Made by a program: the position numbers and the translations under genes. Positions 1-12,297 of a stretch of DNA of 64,000 nucleotides are shown here, in pieces. The DNA lies in the NCBI RefSeq assembly GCF_037893015.1, contig NC_133663.1:135770100-135834099 (forward strand). The letters run 5' to 3'. The DNA is from Macrotis lagotis. Lineage: Eukaryota; Chordata; Mammalia; Peramelemorphia; Peramelidae. The notes under the pieces are model-generated. The model was not told the origin of the DNA and did no database searches. It saw only the letters and a program-made list of their open reading frames with translations. Numbering within the stretch: the stretch's first letter is position 1; the number at the start of each line of letters is the position of its first letter.

Positions 1-39
1 TCTCCTTTCTTTGAAAAAAAAAACAATCCCATCAACTTG

Positions 40-230
40 TTCTTTCCCTACTCTATTCAAATATGTCTGTCTCCCATATTTTGGTTTGGGGAATTTCTCC
101 TATAGATTCTACCATCTTAAACTGTATATCTTTCCTTCCTTTCTCAATCAATCCCATTGAAAATGCTTTCTACATTTTACCTTCCTCTCATTTTTTAAAG
201 TTATCTATGATCTCTTTTTTTGTTATTAAT
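40..230 (+). mobile_element. L2 LINE, 5' piece of a split copy
   Basis: Pyrimidine-rich sequence that follows the L2 (CR1-clade) ORF2 consensus upstream of the RT core, up to the stretch that normally reads like GGTTACCAATGATCTCTTA. The match stops near 230, where an L1 begins, and the L2 resumes near 972 at the same consensus point. The assignment rests on recognition of the consensus and on this continuity. Stops and indels are frequent, so it is non-coding. Confidence 0.55.
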
Positions 231-972
231 TTCTTTTTGAATTATATGTAAAGATAGTTTTCAACATTCATTTTTGAAAAGTTTTCTCCTCCATATAATT
301 CTTCCCTTCTCCCATCCTAAGATAGCCAGTAATTTAAGTTATACAAGCACAATCATGTTACATATGTTTCCATATGGTCATGCAGTGAAAGTAGAATCAA
401 AATTAAGGAGAAAACCAGGATAAAGAAAAATAAAACAACCTACCCACCCCCAATTTAACAAACTGAAATAATAAGCTTTGATCTGCATTCAGACTCCATT
501 GTTCATTCTCTGGATGTGGATGACATTTTCAATCACAATTCTTTTAGAATTATATGATCACAGTACTGCTAAGAAGACTTAAGTTTGTCATAGTTGATCA
601 CCACAGAATGTCATTGCTACTGTGTACAATGTACTGTTTCTACCTGCTTCACTTAGCATTCAATTCATAGTTTCAGGTTTTTCTGAAATTTCCCTGCTTA
701 TCGTTTCTTATAGAAAAATAATGTTGCATTACATTCATATTCTACAACTTGTTCAGTCATTCCCCAATGGATGGGCATCTCCTCAATTTCCAATTCTTTG
801 CCACTAGAAAAAGAGTTGCTATGAATAAATTTGTTCATGTGGGTCCTTTCTCCTTTTTTAGGATCTCTTTGGGATCCAGATCTAGTGATATTGCTAGAAC
901 AACGATTATGCACACAGTTTAATAACCTTTTGGGCACAATTCCAAATTGCTCTCCAGAATGGTTGTAGCCAC
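231..972 (-). mobile_element. L1 3' end inserted in L2
   Basis: Reverse complement of a marsupial L1 tail: the end of ORF2 and the 3' UTR. Diagnostic text includes CAATTTCCAATTCTTTGCC and GCTCTCCAGAATGGTTG, both shared with four other L1 pieces in the window. It is heavily 5'-truncated, as L1 insertions usually are. The flanks (around 209-230 and 972-994) are both versions of the same L2 segment, with ATCTCTT and ATTAAT in common, consistent with a degraded target-site duplication. Confidence 0.8.
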
Positions 973-1304
973 AATCTCTTAATATTAATATTTAATGGTG
1001 TCTTTCCAATCTTAATATTTCTGAAGCTATCTGCTATGTTTAATGCTAATGACAATCATCACATCTTGCATGCTTTTCTTTTTTGGTTTTCATGAGATTA
1101 TCCTCTCCTGAATATCCTAGATCCTGTCTAATTTCTCCTTTTCAGGTCCTTTCCTGGCCCATTAATGCAAATCATGCCTGTTAATTGTCATTATTTACCA
1201 AGATCATATCCTGGATCCGTTTTTTATGTTTCTATTTTTTCCAGGTATTTTTGTCAGCCCTTATGGATTAAACTATTACCATCATTCAGAGGACTTCCTT
1301 TTTC

Positions 1305-1342
<38 letters not shown>

Positions 1343-2345
1343 GTGTGTGTATATACATATATATGATTTTATATATATAATCATATATATATCCCCAATG
1401 TTTCTTCTGAATTTCATTCCCATATCACTGATTGATTATATATTTTAAACCCTATATATGAGACATTTTAAATTTAATATGTCAAAAAATTGAACTCATG
1501 CTTTTCAATTAAAATCTTCCCTTTTCCACATATTTCTATTTTTATGAAAGTATTACCATTTTTGAGAATCTCAGATTCATAATTCACTTGTATTTCTCAC
1601 TCTCATTCAATAAATTCAATCAATATTCAAATCATTTTTAATTTTACAGAATCCATCACATACTAGTCTTTCTGTCCACTCACACAGTTTTCATATTGTT
1701 TAAGGCTTTTATCATCTTTCACCTAGATTATTGTAACTTAGTTGGTCTCCCTTCTTCAAGATTCTCATGATGCCCATGCATTCTATACACTGCTGCCAAA
1801 ATAATTTTCCACAAATGCAAGGAATTGGTTACCATACACAATGGTTTCCTAATATCTTTTAAATAAAATGCAGTCCTTTTTTTGCCTGATAAAAGCCCTA
1901 TCTAATCTTTTCCCAATATATATTTCCAACTTCAATTGACATTCTCCTGCTTCTAACACTTAGTTTTCAAGCCAATTGCCCTTTTCTCTCTTCCTTACTC
2001 ATAATATCTTATTTCCCTTTCTGACTATTAGAAGTGTATGTGATTCTCATTTCAACCATTTGGAGTTCTTTTCTTTCTTCAAAATTCAGTTCAGATACCA
2101 TTTTCTCCATGAAAATTTGCTTTATTCTCTCCAACTACATGTCCTTCATCTCATAGTACCTTTGACGACTTTGTAAATATATGCATAAGTACATTTTTAT
2201 TAACATTAAATTGATGTGGAATATAATTTTATATGTTCTTTTTGCCTCAATTTAAATGTAAGCACGTTGGAAGTAAGAATATTTCCATTTTCTAAGCATC
2301 TACTATGCTTGAACACAATAGACACTTAATAAATTTTTGTTACTT
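973..2345 (+). mobile_element. L2 LINE, 3' portion to its tail
   Basis: Continuation of the L2 broken by the L1 at 231-972. It runs through decayed ORF2 sequence with the usual CCTAGATTATTGTAA and TTGGTCTCCCTTCTTCAAG type stretches, and ends in the L2 tail with ACACTTAATAAATTTTTGTT near 2320-2345. A TA/TATG microsatellite has grown inside it at 1304-1392. The reading frame is destroyed. Confidence 0.7.
1304..1392. repeat. TA/TATG microsatellite
   Basis: Interrupted (TA)n with TG and GTGTG variants inside the L2 copy. Low-complexity DNA; the small open frame across it has no coding meaning. Confidence 0.9.
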
Positions 2346-4194
2346 GATTGCTGATCACAGGTCCGGGATCCTTATGGAGTCATTTGTAATTTCTGGTGTC
2401 AATGGTTTTGTCCGAATTTTCATGAAAAATCCCTTACTTTATATAAAAATTATGTATTAATGCTTCTGTATGAGTTCATTGTTGCCTAAATTGATGCCCA
2501 TACATGGATTTTTAAATCCATGTGCTGCATTTTAGTCATTTCATAAAGTTCATTCAGAATGGCTGCCAATCACATAGAATAGATATAATGATATGTATCT
2601 ATTATCGGCCTTTTTTATCATTCAATAAAAGGATGTCTTTGTGTTCTGATAGAATTGCTAATTTACTTTTTCTATTTTGTTGATGATACTAAAATGCTGT
2701 TGTCATGGAAAATCTGCAATGCTCCAATATGGATTCAAGACTCTATTATCTGCATTCAAGGAAGATTATTCATTACGTTAATATTTTAATGTTTCTCATA
2801 CTTTATTTTCTTACATTTTCACAAGAAAATGCTCTCTATTACTCACTGCCACCTCCAAAGGCAGCAAATAAAAAAGAGAAATATTTTTCAAACTTTCTCT
2901 TACAAGCTTATATGTTTGGTAATGTCTGAATGAATAGATGTTTTATATTGAAAATATCTGTACCTCACTTTTTATCACAAAAAAACTTGAAGGTTCATTT
3001 ACCTCTTCCCTTACCAGGTCATTGTCCTGGAAAGCCTGCTGGTATGTTGTATATATTTATTGAACAGCTTTCATTGTCATGATTAAATTGACCTTTTTCA
3101 TAGTTATTGTATAATTTAGATATACAGCTAGCTATCTGTTTGAAAAATAGTATTCTTGGTTATTGGTGAGAGTATTTTTTTCTCACCCTCTTTTAGGATT
3201 GACTTGGAAATCGCAAAAAAAAAATGTCTCCACTTGAAATTTACCTCTTCAGGTCATAGTCAAATAAATAAAATGCTCCTCTCTTTCTAATATCAGAAAA
3301 TGGAATTTGGAGAAAGGAGAAAAAAAAACTTGCATCTATTCAGTGGTCATATCAAGTTTTACTTGTCCTTTTACATATCCATATTTATTAGTGATCAAAA
3401 CCAGGTGTTTTCCCATTAATTTTATCTTATTTTATTCTTAATTTTTGTTTTTCTTTTTTTCTTCATATATGAATCATATCATTCTAAATTTCAAAACCAT
3501 AATAGTTGCTGATTTTACTAATCATTCTCTTTTTAGTCCACTTTCTTCAAACTATGCTTTGACAACCCTCTAATTTTGTTTTTGATAAACAAATTATGAA
3601 ATATAAAATTCCATGTGAACCTGTTATCATTGATAATGATGAAGTGATTTAATTTTGGTTTTGTTTGTAGTTATTTCTTTTTATAGTAATTTTAAGAAGA
3701 AAAATTCATCAATATCTCCTTGATAAAGTAATTGTCAAATGACTAATCAATTCATTAATTTTTTTGTTTTTTTTTTTTTTAATTTAATGGAAATAGTGGG
3801 CCTTTGACCTCTTAATTCCCTGCATCCTAACATTTCTTAACATATTTTTTCTTTTTTTTCTTTTTTACTTTTATCATTGCATTGAAATCTTGTTCTCTTC
3901 ACAGACTTTTTCTGCAACTTCTCTTCTGAAATATAGTATCATAAGATCATCATGTTGATCTTCTTACAAATTTGAGCAATGAGAAACTGTTCAGGTAATG
4001 ATATTTCTTTTTCCTTTTATTCATTATAACCAAACTCCATCACTATCTTTTTCATTAAAAAATTAACTTGTGAGCAATCCTTTCAATAAGATGCAATGCG
4101 TTTTATCCCTGATTTCTTTCATAGGTTTAATCATCCATTTATTTTCAGTATATCTTTTATTTATATATCTATGAATGTTTTATCCAACATTTAA
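2346..4194. other. AT-rich stretch, nothing assigned
   Basis: No coding frame, RNA gene or repeat that I can name. It contains T-rich runs near 3760-3780 and 3845-3865 and no clear target-site duplications. Old, unrecognisable repeats are likely. Confidence 0.5.
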
Positions 4195-4320
4195 AATGTT
4201 TGCTCTTTGAGGGCAGGTACTATCTCATGTCTGCATTTGAATCTGTAGGAAATTAGCGATGTCTAACTCATAGTAAGCACTTAATACTTTTTATGGCCTT
4301 ATTAATTAATTGTTAAAAAT
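4195..4320 (+). mobile_element. L2 3' tail fragment
   Basis: The sequence TTTGAGGGCAGGTACT, followed by AGTAAGCACTTAATACTTTT, is the characteristic end of L2. Only the last hundred or so bases remain. Confidence 0.65.
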
Positions 4321-5640
4321 CTCCTATTTATGTGAACAATGAATTTGTACCCTTTCACACTCTGCCATCTTTTCCGCTACTCTGTAGTCACCACTATAGA
4401 AAGTAGAGGGAAATTACATGGGACTGACAGTCATCTTGTAAGTTTCATTTTTCCATGGGTTGAAATGGTAAAAGGAATTATCACATAGAGATTCCTTCAT
4501 TCCCAGTGGAGAATGAATAAACCTCTCTTTCTAAGTAAGTTCTTTCCTTTGAGATCAAGATTAATAAAACCTTATCTACAAGATGATCATTCACTTACTA
4601 GCATACTCCCAACTTCAATTTTTTCAGGCTAAAAACTAATAATTTCTTCAATTAATTATTGTATGACATGGTTAAGCTTGTCTTATTAATGATTTTTGTC
4701 TATACTTTGGAGTATTGTTTCAGATATAAGATGACTTAGACAGCCTACTCCATGATTGTACATTGATATCAATGAAACCAAACATCACATTTTTGCTTTT
4801 AGTTGGCAAGTCATAGTACTCATCCATTTCTTATTGTTCCATACCAAATTTTTATTTGGAGAATGTTTTTCCTGAGTAGTTTGAGTAGAAGTGTATGATC
4901 ATAGATGAAAACAGTGGTTAATAATTTGGTAACTATCCATAAAAGTATTCAATGAATGTTTCATGTTAAATTTGAAGGAAGATGAATGATTTTCTATTTA
5001 ATTATTTATTCATTCTTTATTCCATCTTTATAATAAAGCCTTTGAAACAAAGTTACGGAAAAAATTCCTGCAAGTGTCATTACTTTAAATAATTCAGGCC
5101 TACAATTGATATTACAAAGTAGAAAAGTAAAGTTTCCTTCCTAATTTCAATCTTAGGCTTCAGAAAGGGTCAAACATATCCCTTGGAAATATGCTTAGCA
5201 AATGCCATCATTGTTATAGTCCATAGACCAAACTGTACCTACTGTTTCAGGATCTTCTAAACATGAAGAATGTTGAACATCTTCTTGTTTTTTCTTTCAC
5301 ACATGAAACCCTGGTTAAAATGATATCTCTTGTGTATTGGAATGAAGAATATGGAAATAGATAGAGGTTTAGAAGTGTAGTCCACAAATTCTATTTGAGT
5401 GGTAACAGCTTTTGTGAATTTACTGCAAGTAATATTCATCTTAACTTGTGCATCCATTTTTTTAGGAATGCACTTTGTGAGTATCATAAATAATATAAAT
5501 GACCAACCCTGTAACTATGATATACAGACAGCATTGGAATGCCATTGCTTCACTGAATCTAGTGAAGAAAGAATAGGATTCATAAAAATAGATCTTCAGC
5601 AACAAGATGCTCACTTTCCATCACAAGGTAGTGAATGATG
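4321..5640. other. AT-rich stretch, nothing assigned
   Basis: No supported gene. A 79-codon frame at 5399-5638 on the plus strand, starting MVTAFVNLLQ, shows no family motif I recognise, and composition alone can explain it. It abuts the microsatellite at 5641. Confidence 0.45.
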
Positions 5641-5657
5641 GTATATATATACATATA

Positions 5658-5711
<54 letters not shown>

Positions 5712-5713
5712 TA
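5641..5713. repeat. (TA)n microsatellite
   Basis: Long alternating TA with a few C and G interruptions, prone to cruciform formation and length change. Confidence 0.95.
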
Positions 5714-6029
5714 TGTCCTAGAAAACAGGCAGAATACATCATCATAATCTAAGTGAAGATTAGAGGAAGGAATTAACTCATAGACTCACATGTCAGGAGG
5801 GTTAACCTCTAGACAGTATTATCTGGTATGGTTACACTTCTATTCAAGGAGAAAGAAAAATCAAAATTTTTGAGAGAATAGGAAACAGCTTCTCTAATTT
5901 TAAATATTAAACTTTATCCATATCAACTTTTGAAATCCATAGTAAACATAGTGATTTTAAAGCAAGCATTATATAAGCGCATACATTGCATTTATTCAAT
6001 ATATTTGCTAATATTGAGAGGCAACAAAA

Positions 6030-6190
6030 TATAATGGAGGAGTTAGGTTCTAAGAAAGAAAGACCTGAGTTCAAGCCTTGCCTCTAATATTAAATATGTG
6101 TGTGCGTATGTGTAACTATTATGCCTCTGGGGAGGTTATTAATCTTTTAGAGTTCCGGGTATCTCTTGAAGCATGCAAATGGCTATCTAT
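6030..6190 (+). mobile_element. Old CORE-SINE (MIR-like)
   Basis: The segment AGACCTGAGTTCAAGCC matches a tRNA-derived B box. It is followed by GGGGAGGTTATTAATCTTTT, which resembles the CORE region of MIR-like SINEs. Strongly diverged, with no clear flanking duplication. Confidence 0.5.
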
Positions 6191-7599
6191 CCTGATTGTG
6201 AAGTTAAAAAAATATTATTAAAATAGACAAATTGGTGCTTAAATTTACATATAGTTTATCTCCAGGGAGATAATTTGATTTATGAATCAGCAATGAAAAT
6301 CTCTATACCCCTTCTCTGAAAACAGAAATTTAAATTGGTGGTTTGTTTTCTGAAAATATTTATTGTCTATTAGTAGCACCTATAAATTGCTTCATCCTTT
6401 TGTCAAATTGTACTTCTGATTTAAAATTTGTTCCAGAAGCCTTCTTTTTGGATAAGATTCAGTTACAGAAGATCTTTTAAATAAAGCACTTTTCTATACT
6501 TGTCACCTACAGAAGATAATACAAAAGTATTAGATAAAAAAGATAAAGATTTTTAATGATTGAAGTATTTGATTTTACCTAATAAATCATTAATAACTAG
6601 AGAAATGAGAAAAAACGTTCATTTTGCAGAGGCAAAGTAGTAGAAATTGAAAATAAACCAAATGAGGAATGACTGTAGCAATAATGATATATGTGTCTAA
6701 TGAAATGGTACTCTTTGTCAGGAATGACAAAGTTGACAGTCACAGGAATTTGTGATTATTTCAAGTTCTGTCTACTATGTCCAAAGAGAAAAAATTCTGA
6801 TTTCTCTTCTACAAGAAAATTTTTCAAATATTTGAAGACAGTTATTATATTTCACCCAAGTCTCTATTTTTCTAGTTGATGATCCCATTTTCTTCAACTA
6901 ATTTCTCTATTTAAAATGAAAATTAGAATTCCACCATCCTGGTTAAGTCTTATGGGTAATCTCTAGTATATATTAGCTAAAATGTGTAATGCAGAACAGA
7001 TAATATTATTCTAGATATAGAATGACTAAATGAAGGTCTAGAGAGATTATAACTTCTTCATTAGGAATATTTTTTCAAAGACTACCTAAGAATGCATTAG
7101 AGTTTTTGTTTTATCATATACTATCAACTTATGTTGAACTTATAGTCCAATAAAACTTCTAATTATTTTCATTTTATTGCAGTGTTTTAACTTTGATTCT
7201 ACCATTTTGTAGTTATAAAGTTACTTTGTGGGACTCATGTTAGTATAGTTGTCACTTAATTTGATTTTAATTAATTTTATATCACTTTTATATATTTAAT
7301 ATACAAAGATATTTTTGAATCCACAGTCTTGCATTAAATGTGTTGGTCATTCCACTAAGCTTTCTCTTATCTACAAATTTGATTAGGCATAATTTCTATG
7401 CCAACCTATAAGTTATTGTTTAAATGTTAAACATCAGATTCTGGAAATATGTTCCGGGCACCTTTAGCAGATAGATACCTGAATTTTTATTCTCTTCAAG
7501 AAAATAATAAATAAACTTTGTAGTATGGACATTAAACCACTTTGAAATTTTTCTAACTGCCTCAAGACCTTGCATGACTATTCATTTATTTCCTTTTTT
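6191..7599. other. AT-rich stretch, nothing assigned
   Basis: No coding or RNA feature seen. No clear repeat landmarks beyond short T-rich and A-rich runs. Confidence 0.45.
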
Positions 7600-7752
7600 T
7601 AGTTTCCTTTAATGTCATGTCTTCCCTCATTAGAATGTAAACATGTTGAAATCAATGGCTGACTTTAATTTGCTTTTACTTTTATCATTGCTCTTAACAA
7701 AGTGTCTGGAATATAATAAGCACTTAATAAATGCTTGTTTTCTTGATTGGAT
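7600..7752 (+). mobile_element. L2 3' tail fragment
   Basis: CATTAGAATGTAAACATGTTG leads, after about 80 bases, into AATAAGCACTTAATAAATGC, the standard end of L2. Truncated copy without coding content. Confidence 0.7.
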
Positions 7753-9002
7753 CAGATATTGTAATTTGTATTCATGATTTGCATGGGAGTTAAACTAGAA
7801 AACCTTTCAGATACCTTCCAAATCTGTATTCCCCTGAGTCTGACATTCTATTATTCACTTGAGTGGTGTCATTAAATAGAGAGTTAATACTAAGATGAGG
7901 AAGGAATGAAGATTCTGATTACATGCTTCATCAAGATTTAGCATTAAAAGTCATTGGGGAAAAATCTGTCTTTTATAATTCTTTTTTCAATCCACATTCT
8001 TCCAAGCTAGCTACATGTGTTTCTTATTATATTTAAGCATTTCTTTTCTAGCAGAGCAGCATGAAAAATGAAATGCACAGCAGTTTCAGCTTTCTTTTCC
8101 AGATCAACTGATTAGGGATCAGATTTAATTAAATTTCTATCTTCCAAAAGAAATTATTTTCTCATTTTCTCCAATTTTTTTTAACCTTGTTCTGATATAC
8201 ATTATAAAAATTGGACAGGTTTTTTTAATCTAGTTTTGTCTGTTTTATTATCAAGTTTGGCCTTTACCAAGTAAACACACAATACCCAAATAAGATTTAA
8301 AGAAAATCAAAAGAGAACAACTATTGCTTGTTTATGGAATGCAATTTGTAGAGATATTTTAAAAACTATTGTTGCATTGGGTGAACTTGAGTTGTAAAGG
8401 TGAAAGGAGTTTAATTTGGCTTCTGTCTCTTTACACAGGATTTAACATTATGCTGTTCACTAAACAGGGTAATTACCACAACAATCTTTACAACACATAT
8501 GCACTGTATAAATTATAACAACAGTCTAGGAAAGGATATATGAGCATTAGGGTTTAGAGGTTTTATAACAATTAAAAATAAAACTCACTTAATTTTATAC
8601 TTAATTCTGAAATTGGAGAAAAATGAACAAACATTTTTATATCAAACTAGTTAAGGAAATTTATTTAAATGAAAAATCCATCAACCATAAGTAATTTTAA
8701 TCCCTTTATTTTTACAGCAGATTAGTTTTGTTGAAGTCTATTATAATAATTATATCTATAAAAATGCACTGGGATTTAAGATACATGGATCCTATTCCTG
8801 ATTCTATGATTGTTGTTTGATTCCTTCTCAGTGACTTCAGTAGATGCGAAATAAGGAATATTTCATATTAATATATGGAAGTAGTTCTGTAATTAATAAA
8901 TTGGTAAATGTCTTCTTTAGTTTTGCTCTTATGAATATTAACAGACATATTTGGATAGAATTGAAGTTTAAAAAAAATCTTACCCAGATTAAAATGTAAA
9001 AG
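7753..9002. other. Low-repeat AT-rich stretch
   Basis: Few recognisable repeat landmarks apart from a possible SINE scrap at 8755-8835. The part from 8225 to 8530 lacks repeat signatures and carries GTAAACAC and several AACAAT-type motifs; it is treated as a candidate conserved non-coding element in the findings. No gene is supported. Confidence 0.4.
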
Positions 9003-9150
9003 GCAATGAAGTAGAGTAGATGAAGTGCTGACCTTAGAATAAGAAATAAGAGGATTCCATTTTAGCCTCTCAAACTTACTAGTCATAAGATTAAGAAAAA
9101 TGTCCTTCAGCTTCTTTAAAACCCAGTATTTTTGTCTCTTAAAAAAAAAA
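9003..9150 (+). mobile_element. Old tRNA-derived SINE
   Basis: The sequence follows the tRNA-head, body and A-tail layout of the CORE-SINEs in this window: AGTAGAGTAGATGAAGTGC head, TTTAGCCTCTCAAACTTACT box-B area, and an A run at 9140-9150. Diverged. Confidence 0.45.
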
Positions 9151-9267
9151 GATGGGGTTGGGCATGGTAGTCTCTAAGGAGTTTTTCTGCCTTAAACTCT
9201 AACTGTATCTAACATTCTCTTTAGAGAAATGCTATTCAATAATACAGTATAATGTTGCTATTTATCA

Positions 9268-9269
9268 TT

Positions 9270-9303
<34 letters not shown>

Positions 9304-9310
9304 TATACAT
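9268..9310. repeat. (TA)n microsatellite
   Basis: Alternating TA with one TG and one CATG interruption. Confidence 0.9.
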
Positions 9311-10064
9311 GTATCTTATATTCTATATATAGAAAGTAAAATTACCAAGAAATGATATCTAAACCTAATAAATGATTTTGAAAATTAGTTTGAAATTTAG
9401 AATCACAGTGAGACTATGAAAATCCATGGCAGGACCATGAAAATGTGAATATAGCACTAAATAAATCAAGTACTTGCAAAAAATATATTCATTTCTAACA
9501 TCCTAATTGGCCACTATATCACTGGAATCAATCCATTTATCTATTAGTGAATATAACTTTCAGAAATAATATTGACAGTTGTCAAGACCTACTATGTCAA
9601 CCCAGAAAAGTAATTTTGCTTAAAAACAAAACAAAAAACACAAAAAAGCCCAGTCCCATCTCCTCCCCCCCATCCCATGCCATTGACATGCATCTTTTGA
9701 CAATTTTTACAAGTAAAATTTCATTACCTTTCTTAAATTTTGTCATTGTTAATATTCACAAAGGTCAAGGAAATTTCCTGAGGAATTAGGGGCAATTAGG
9801 GAAGATCCATAGTCAAGTTCCATTCTCTCAACCTTTACCTTTTAGATTTCTTTAGCATAGATTTTATGACACTTTCCGTTGTCCTTTCATTCTATCATGA
9901 TAATACTTGGTAGTTCAACAAAATTTATGTCTCAAAAGTATAAATCTTCTCTTCTTGCTCCAGTGGATATTCTGAAAACTTTGACATCAGTTAAGAAGAA
10001 AATGAAAACAATAATCAGAATTTAGGTACTTTAAGAGGAAGTGTTTAGTACTCAATGAAAAAAA
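9311..10064. other. AT-rich stretch, nothing assigned
   Basis: Contains an A-rich/C-rich patch at 9620-9680 (AAACAAAACAAAAAACAC and a run of C), perhaps the tail of an unrecognised retroelement. No gene supported. Confidence 0.4.
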
Positions 10065-10525
10065 AATACTTGCCAAAGTGGTGTATGAGGTGTTTGGGAG
10101 GGTTAATATCTCTGGCATGAGTGCTTGTCAAGCCCTTTTCAGTGATGCTCATCTATATTTGATATCCACCTGATGCACTGGTAGCTCCAAGAAGCTGTAG
10201 CATGCATTGCAGTCCCAGCTTAGAAAAACTATCTCAGCAGAGGAGTTAAACCAGATTGATAGTAAATTGTTGGTGTTTAGGGGAAGTAGGTAAGGCATGT
10301 GAAGACATCCCCTGGAAGTATGGGCAGATGAAAACTATTTGTTCCAATGGCCATGAAGTTAGCTGAAGCAAGCACTATGGATTGTTCAGAACTTGGTCAG
10401 ACATAGAAGAGATCAAAATCATCCACTGCATCTGAGCTTGTCACCCATAATCTTGACTTTTGTCTTGTCACTGTACTTTGATGATTCTTCTGGAAGAAAT
10501 AGTGAAGGTGATGACTTTCACTAAA
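10065..10525 (+). mobile_element. Long marsupial SINE-like repeat with MAR1-type end
   Basis: Higher-GC repeat of about 460 bases. The last part (TTTGATGATTCTTCTGGAAG, then TGAAGGTGATGACTTTC) parallels the body of the MAR1-like SINEs at 12035 and 60016. The upstream part (ATGAGTGCTTGTCAAGCCC, ATAGAAGAGATCAAAATC) recalls a repeated marsupial segment, but I cannot name it with certainty. It stops before the usual GAAGGACAAACAAC tail, so it is 3'-incomplete. Confidence 0.45.
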
Positions 10526-11401
10526 GCTGGTAGCTATAATTTTATTAAGACAAATACTAGCAAATGTAATTCTTCTTTCCCTTTTTTTCCATTCTTAAGT
10601 TTAATATAAGAAACAGAGTATTCTAAAATTTGGTGAAAATTAAATGAAGTCAAGGACTAAATTACCATATTAAATATTTGACACAATATTTTTAAATTAT
10701 TTTTTCCCATGTTTTTATCTTACTTTGCTTCAATGATGATTTTAAAACTTCACATTAATTTTCAAATATTTCATATTACATATATAATGATATATATCAC
10801 ACAATACATGTAACACAATATAGAAAAATATTATATAATATAGTATATGTGTGATTTAATTATATGCCATATAATAGACATTATTTAGACATATACAAAG
10901 CAAATTAAATTTAAGAAACTCTTAAAAAATTTACAAAGTTAAAAACTACAAAATCATTTGATCACAGCTAACAGGATATGTGTTGTTTGCTCATATCTCC
11001 CAAGAGAGAAGGCAGGTACTTTTCCTTGGTAGAATTAAGTTTGGAAATTATCAATACATGATGTTTTACAGTTTTGTCTATTTATCATATTATAGTCATT
11101 GCGCATGTCAATTTTTAGCTCATATTTCAGTGCTTCTTATAATATAACTTTTAATTCACACAATCTTCTGATGATTTTATGAATCCTTAATTTCTTTTTT
11201 TTAATGTAATACTATTCTACTACATTTGTCTTTCAGTCCATTATATCAAAACTGATCACTTAACTGAACAGGTTCTTCTCAAGTTTTATGACAGCTATCA
11301 GTATATACAACTTTCTGCTGATACAATTGTTAAGAACCCAGAGTCAAGTCCAAAAATGTGGGAATACAGCAGAATTGATACTTTTTCTGATAAAATTTTC
11401 T
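10526..11401. other. Very AT-rich stretch, nothing assigned
   Basis: Includes degenerate TATA-rich sequence at 10770-10870. No frame, RNA or clear element. Confidence 0.45.
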
Positions 11402-11545
11402 TGGAAGCTAGGTTGTATAGTGGATAGAAGGCCAAGAAGACTTGAGTAGTAGTCCAGACTCAGACACTTAACTATGTGACCCTGGACAAATCACTTAAAC
11501 ACAGTTTTCTCATCTGTAAGAATGAGTAGTTAGAGCTGCCTCACT
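11402..11545 (+). mobile_element. CORE-SINE (MIR/Ther-like)
   Basis: tRNA-derived head TTGTATAGTGGATAGAAGG is followed by ACTATGTGACCCTGGACAAA and TTTTCTCATCTGTAA, the typical CORE segment of MIR-type SINEs. Diverged, no clear flanking duplication. Confidence 0.65.
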
Positions 11546-11620
11546 CTTTTCTTCCTTTCATTTACCCTTTCTTTTTCTCTTTTCCTTTCTTTCTTCCCTT
11601 TTCCTTTCCTTTCTATCCTT
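11546..11620. repeat. CTTTT/CTTTC polypyrimidine tract
   Basis: Impure polypyrimidine run dominated by CTTTC and CCTTTT units; low complexity. Confidence 0.8.
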
Positions 11621-12034
11621 TTGTCTGTTTATTCTAGAATTTCTCACCCTGACCTGTGGGTGTTCTGCCCAAAGGAATGTAAATTGTGATACTTGCAACC
11701 TGGTAAGATTTCTTATGGTTTGCAAATCTCGAATCATTTTGGCATTCATGGACTGGGCAACTATAGATCCTGGACCAAACCCACTTGTTCAGGGTTTGGG
11801 CTCTGATAGGCTTAAAGTAAAATTAAATAACTAATATTTCTGATTTGGCCAAAAACCCTGAGGGTCTTCCCCTTCCAAACTGATTATGTTGTTCTTTGAA
11901 TAAGTAAAAAAGGTCATTTTTTGCTTCATTTTTTTAAAATTTACCTACCTTAATCAGTGAATGGGTATTGCCTCAGTCAAACTGAGACCCGTTAACAACT
12001 TATAAAAGCCAATCAATTGAGGGCTCTCTCCTGT

Positions 12035-12200
12035 CATTCTGATTCATAACTGTCCACTGGACCCAGATGGTTCCAGAGACCTAAGTGAGGCCTGTGTCTT
12101 TGCACAACCCTCTTTTACTTAAATACTATTCACTTGCATGTCACCTCTCTGATGACATAGTCCTATTCTAAAAGGAAGGACAAACAACAATAACAACAGC
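12035..12200 (+). mobile_element. MAR1-like SINE, 3' part
   Basis: The body reads CTGTCCACTGGACCCAGATG, then TTCACTTGCATGTCACCTCT, and ends GGAAGGACAAACAACAATAA. The same layout is seen at 60016-60325. The tail resembles the 3' end of the minus-strand LINE beginning at 59395. The tRNA-like head is missing. Confidence 0.65.
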
Positions 12201-12297
12201 AACAGCTGTTGGAAGCTGACCTGGGGAAGGAAATGCCAAACTTTCCCAATAAAACCCAAAATATTGTCATAGAGTCAGAAACAACTGAATAACAGCA
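12201..12297 (+). mobile_element. SINE 3' end with RTE-like tail
   Basis: GGGGAAGGAAATGCCAAAC, then GTCATAGAGTCAGAAACAAC and TGAATAACAG, is the 3' end of the same SINE type seen at 22273-22525. The AGTCAGAAACAACTGAATAA portion resembles the end of the RTE/BovB-like LINE at 51040-51100. Confidence 0.55.

Noticed and set aside
5399..5638. 79-codon frame ending at a microsatellite
   Set aside because: Looks slightly protein-like in its second half, but no homologous family recognised, no splice or start context, and composition is uninformative.
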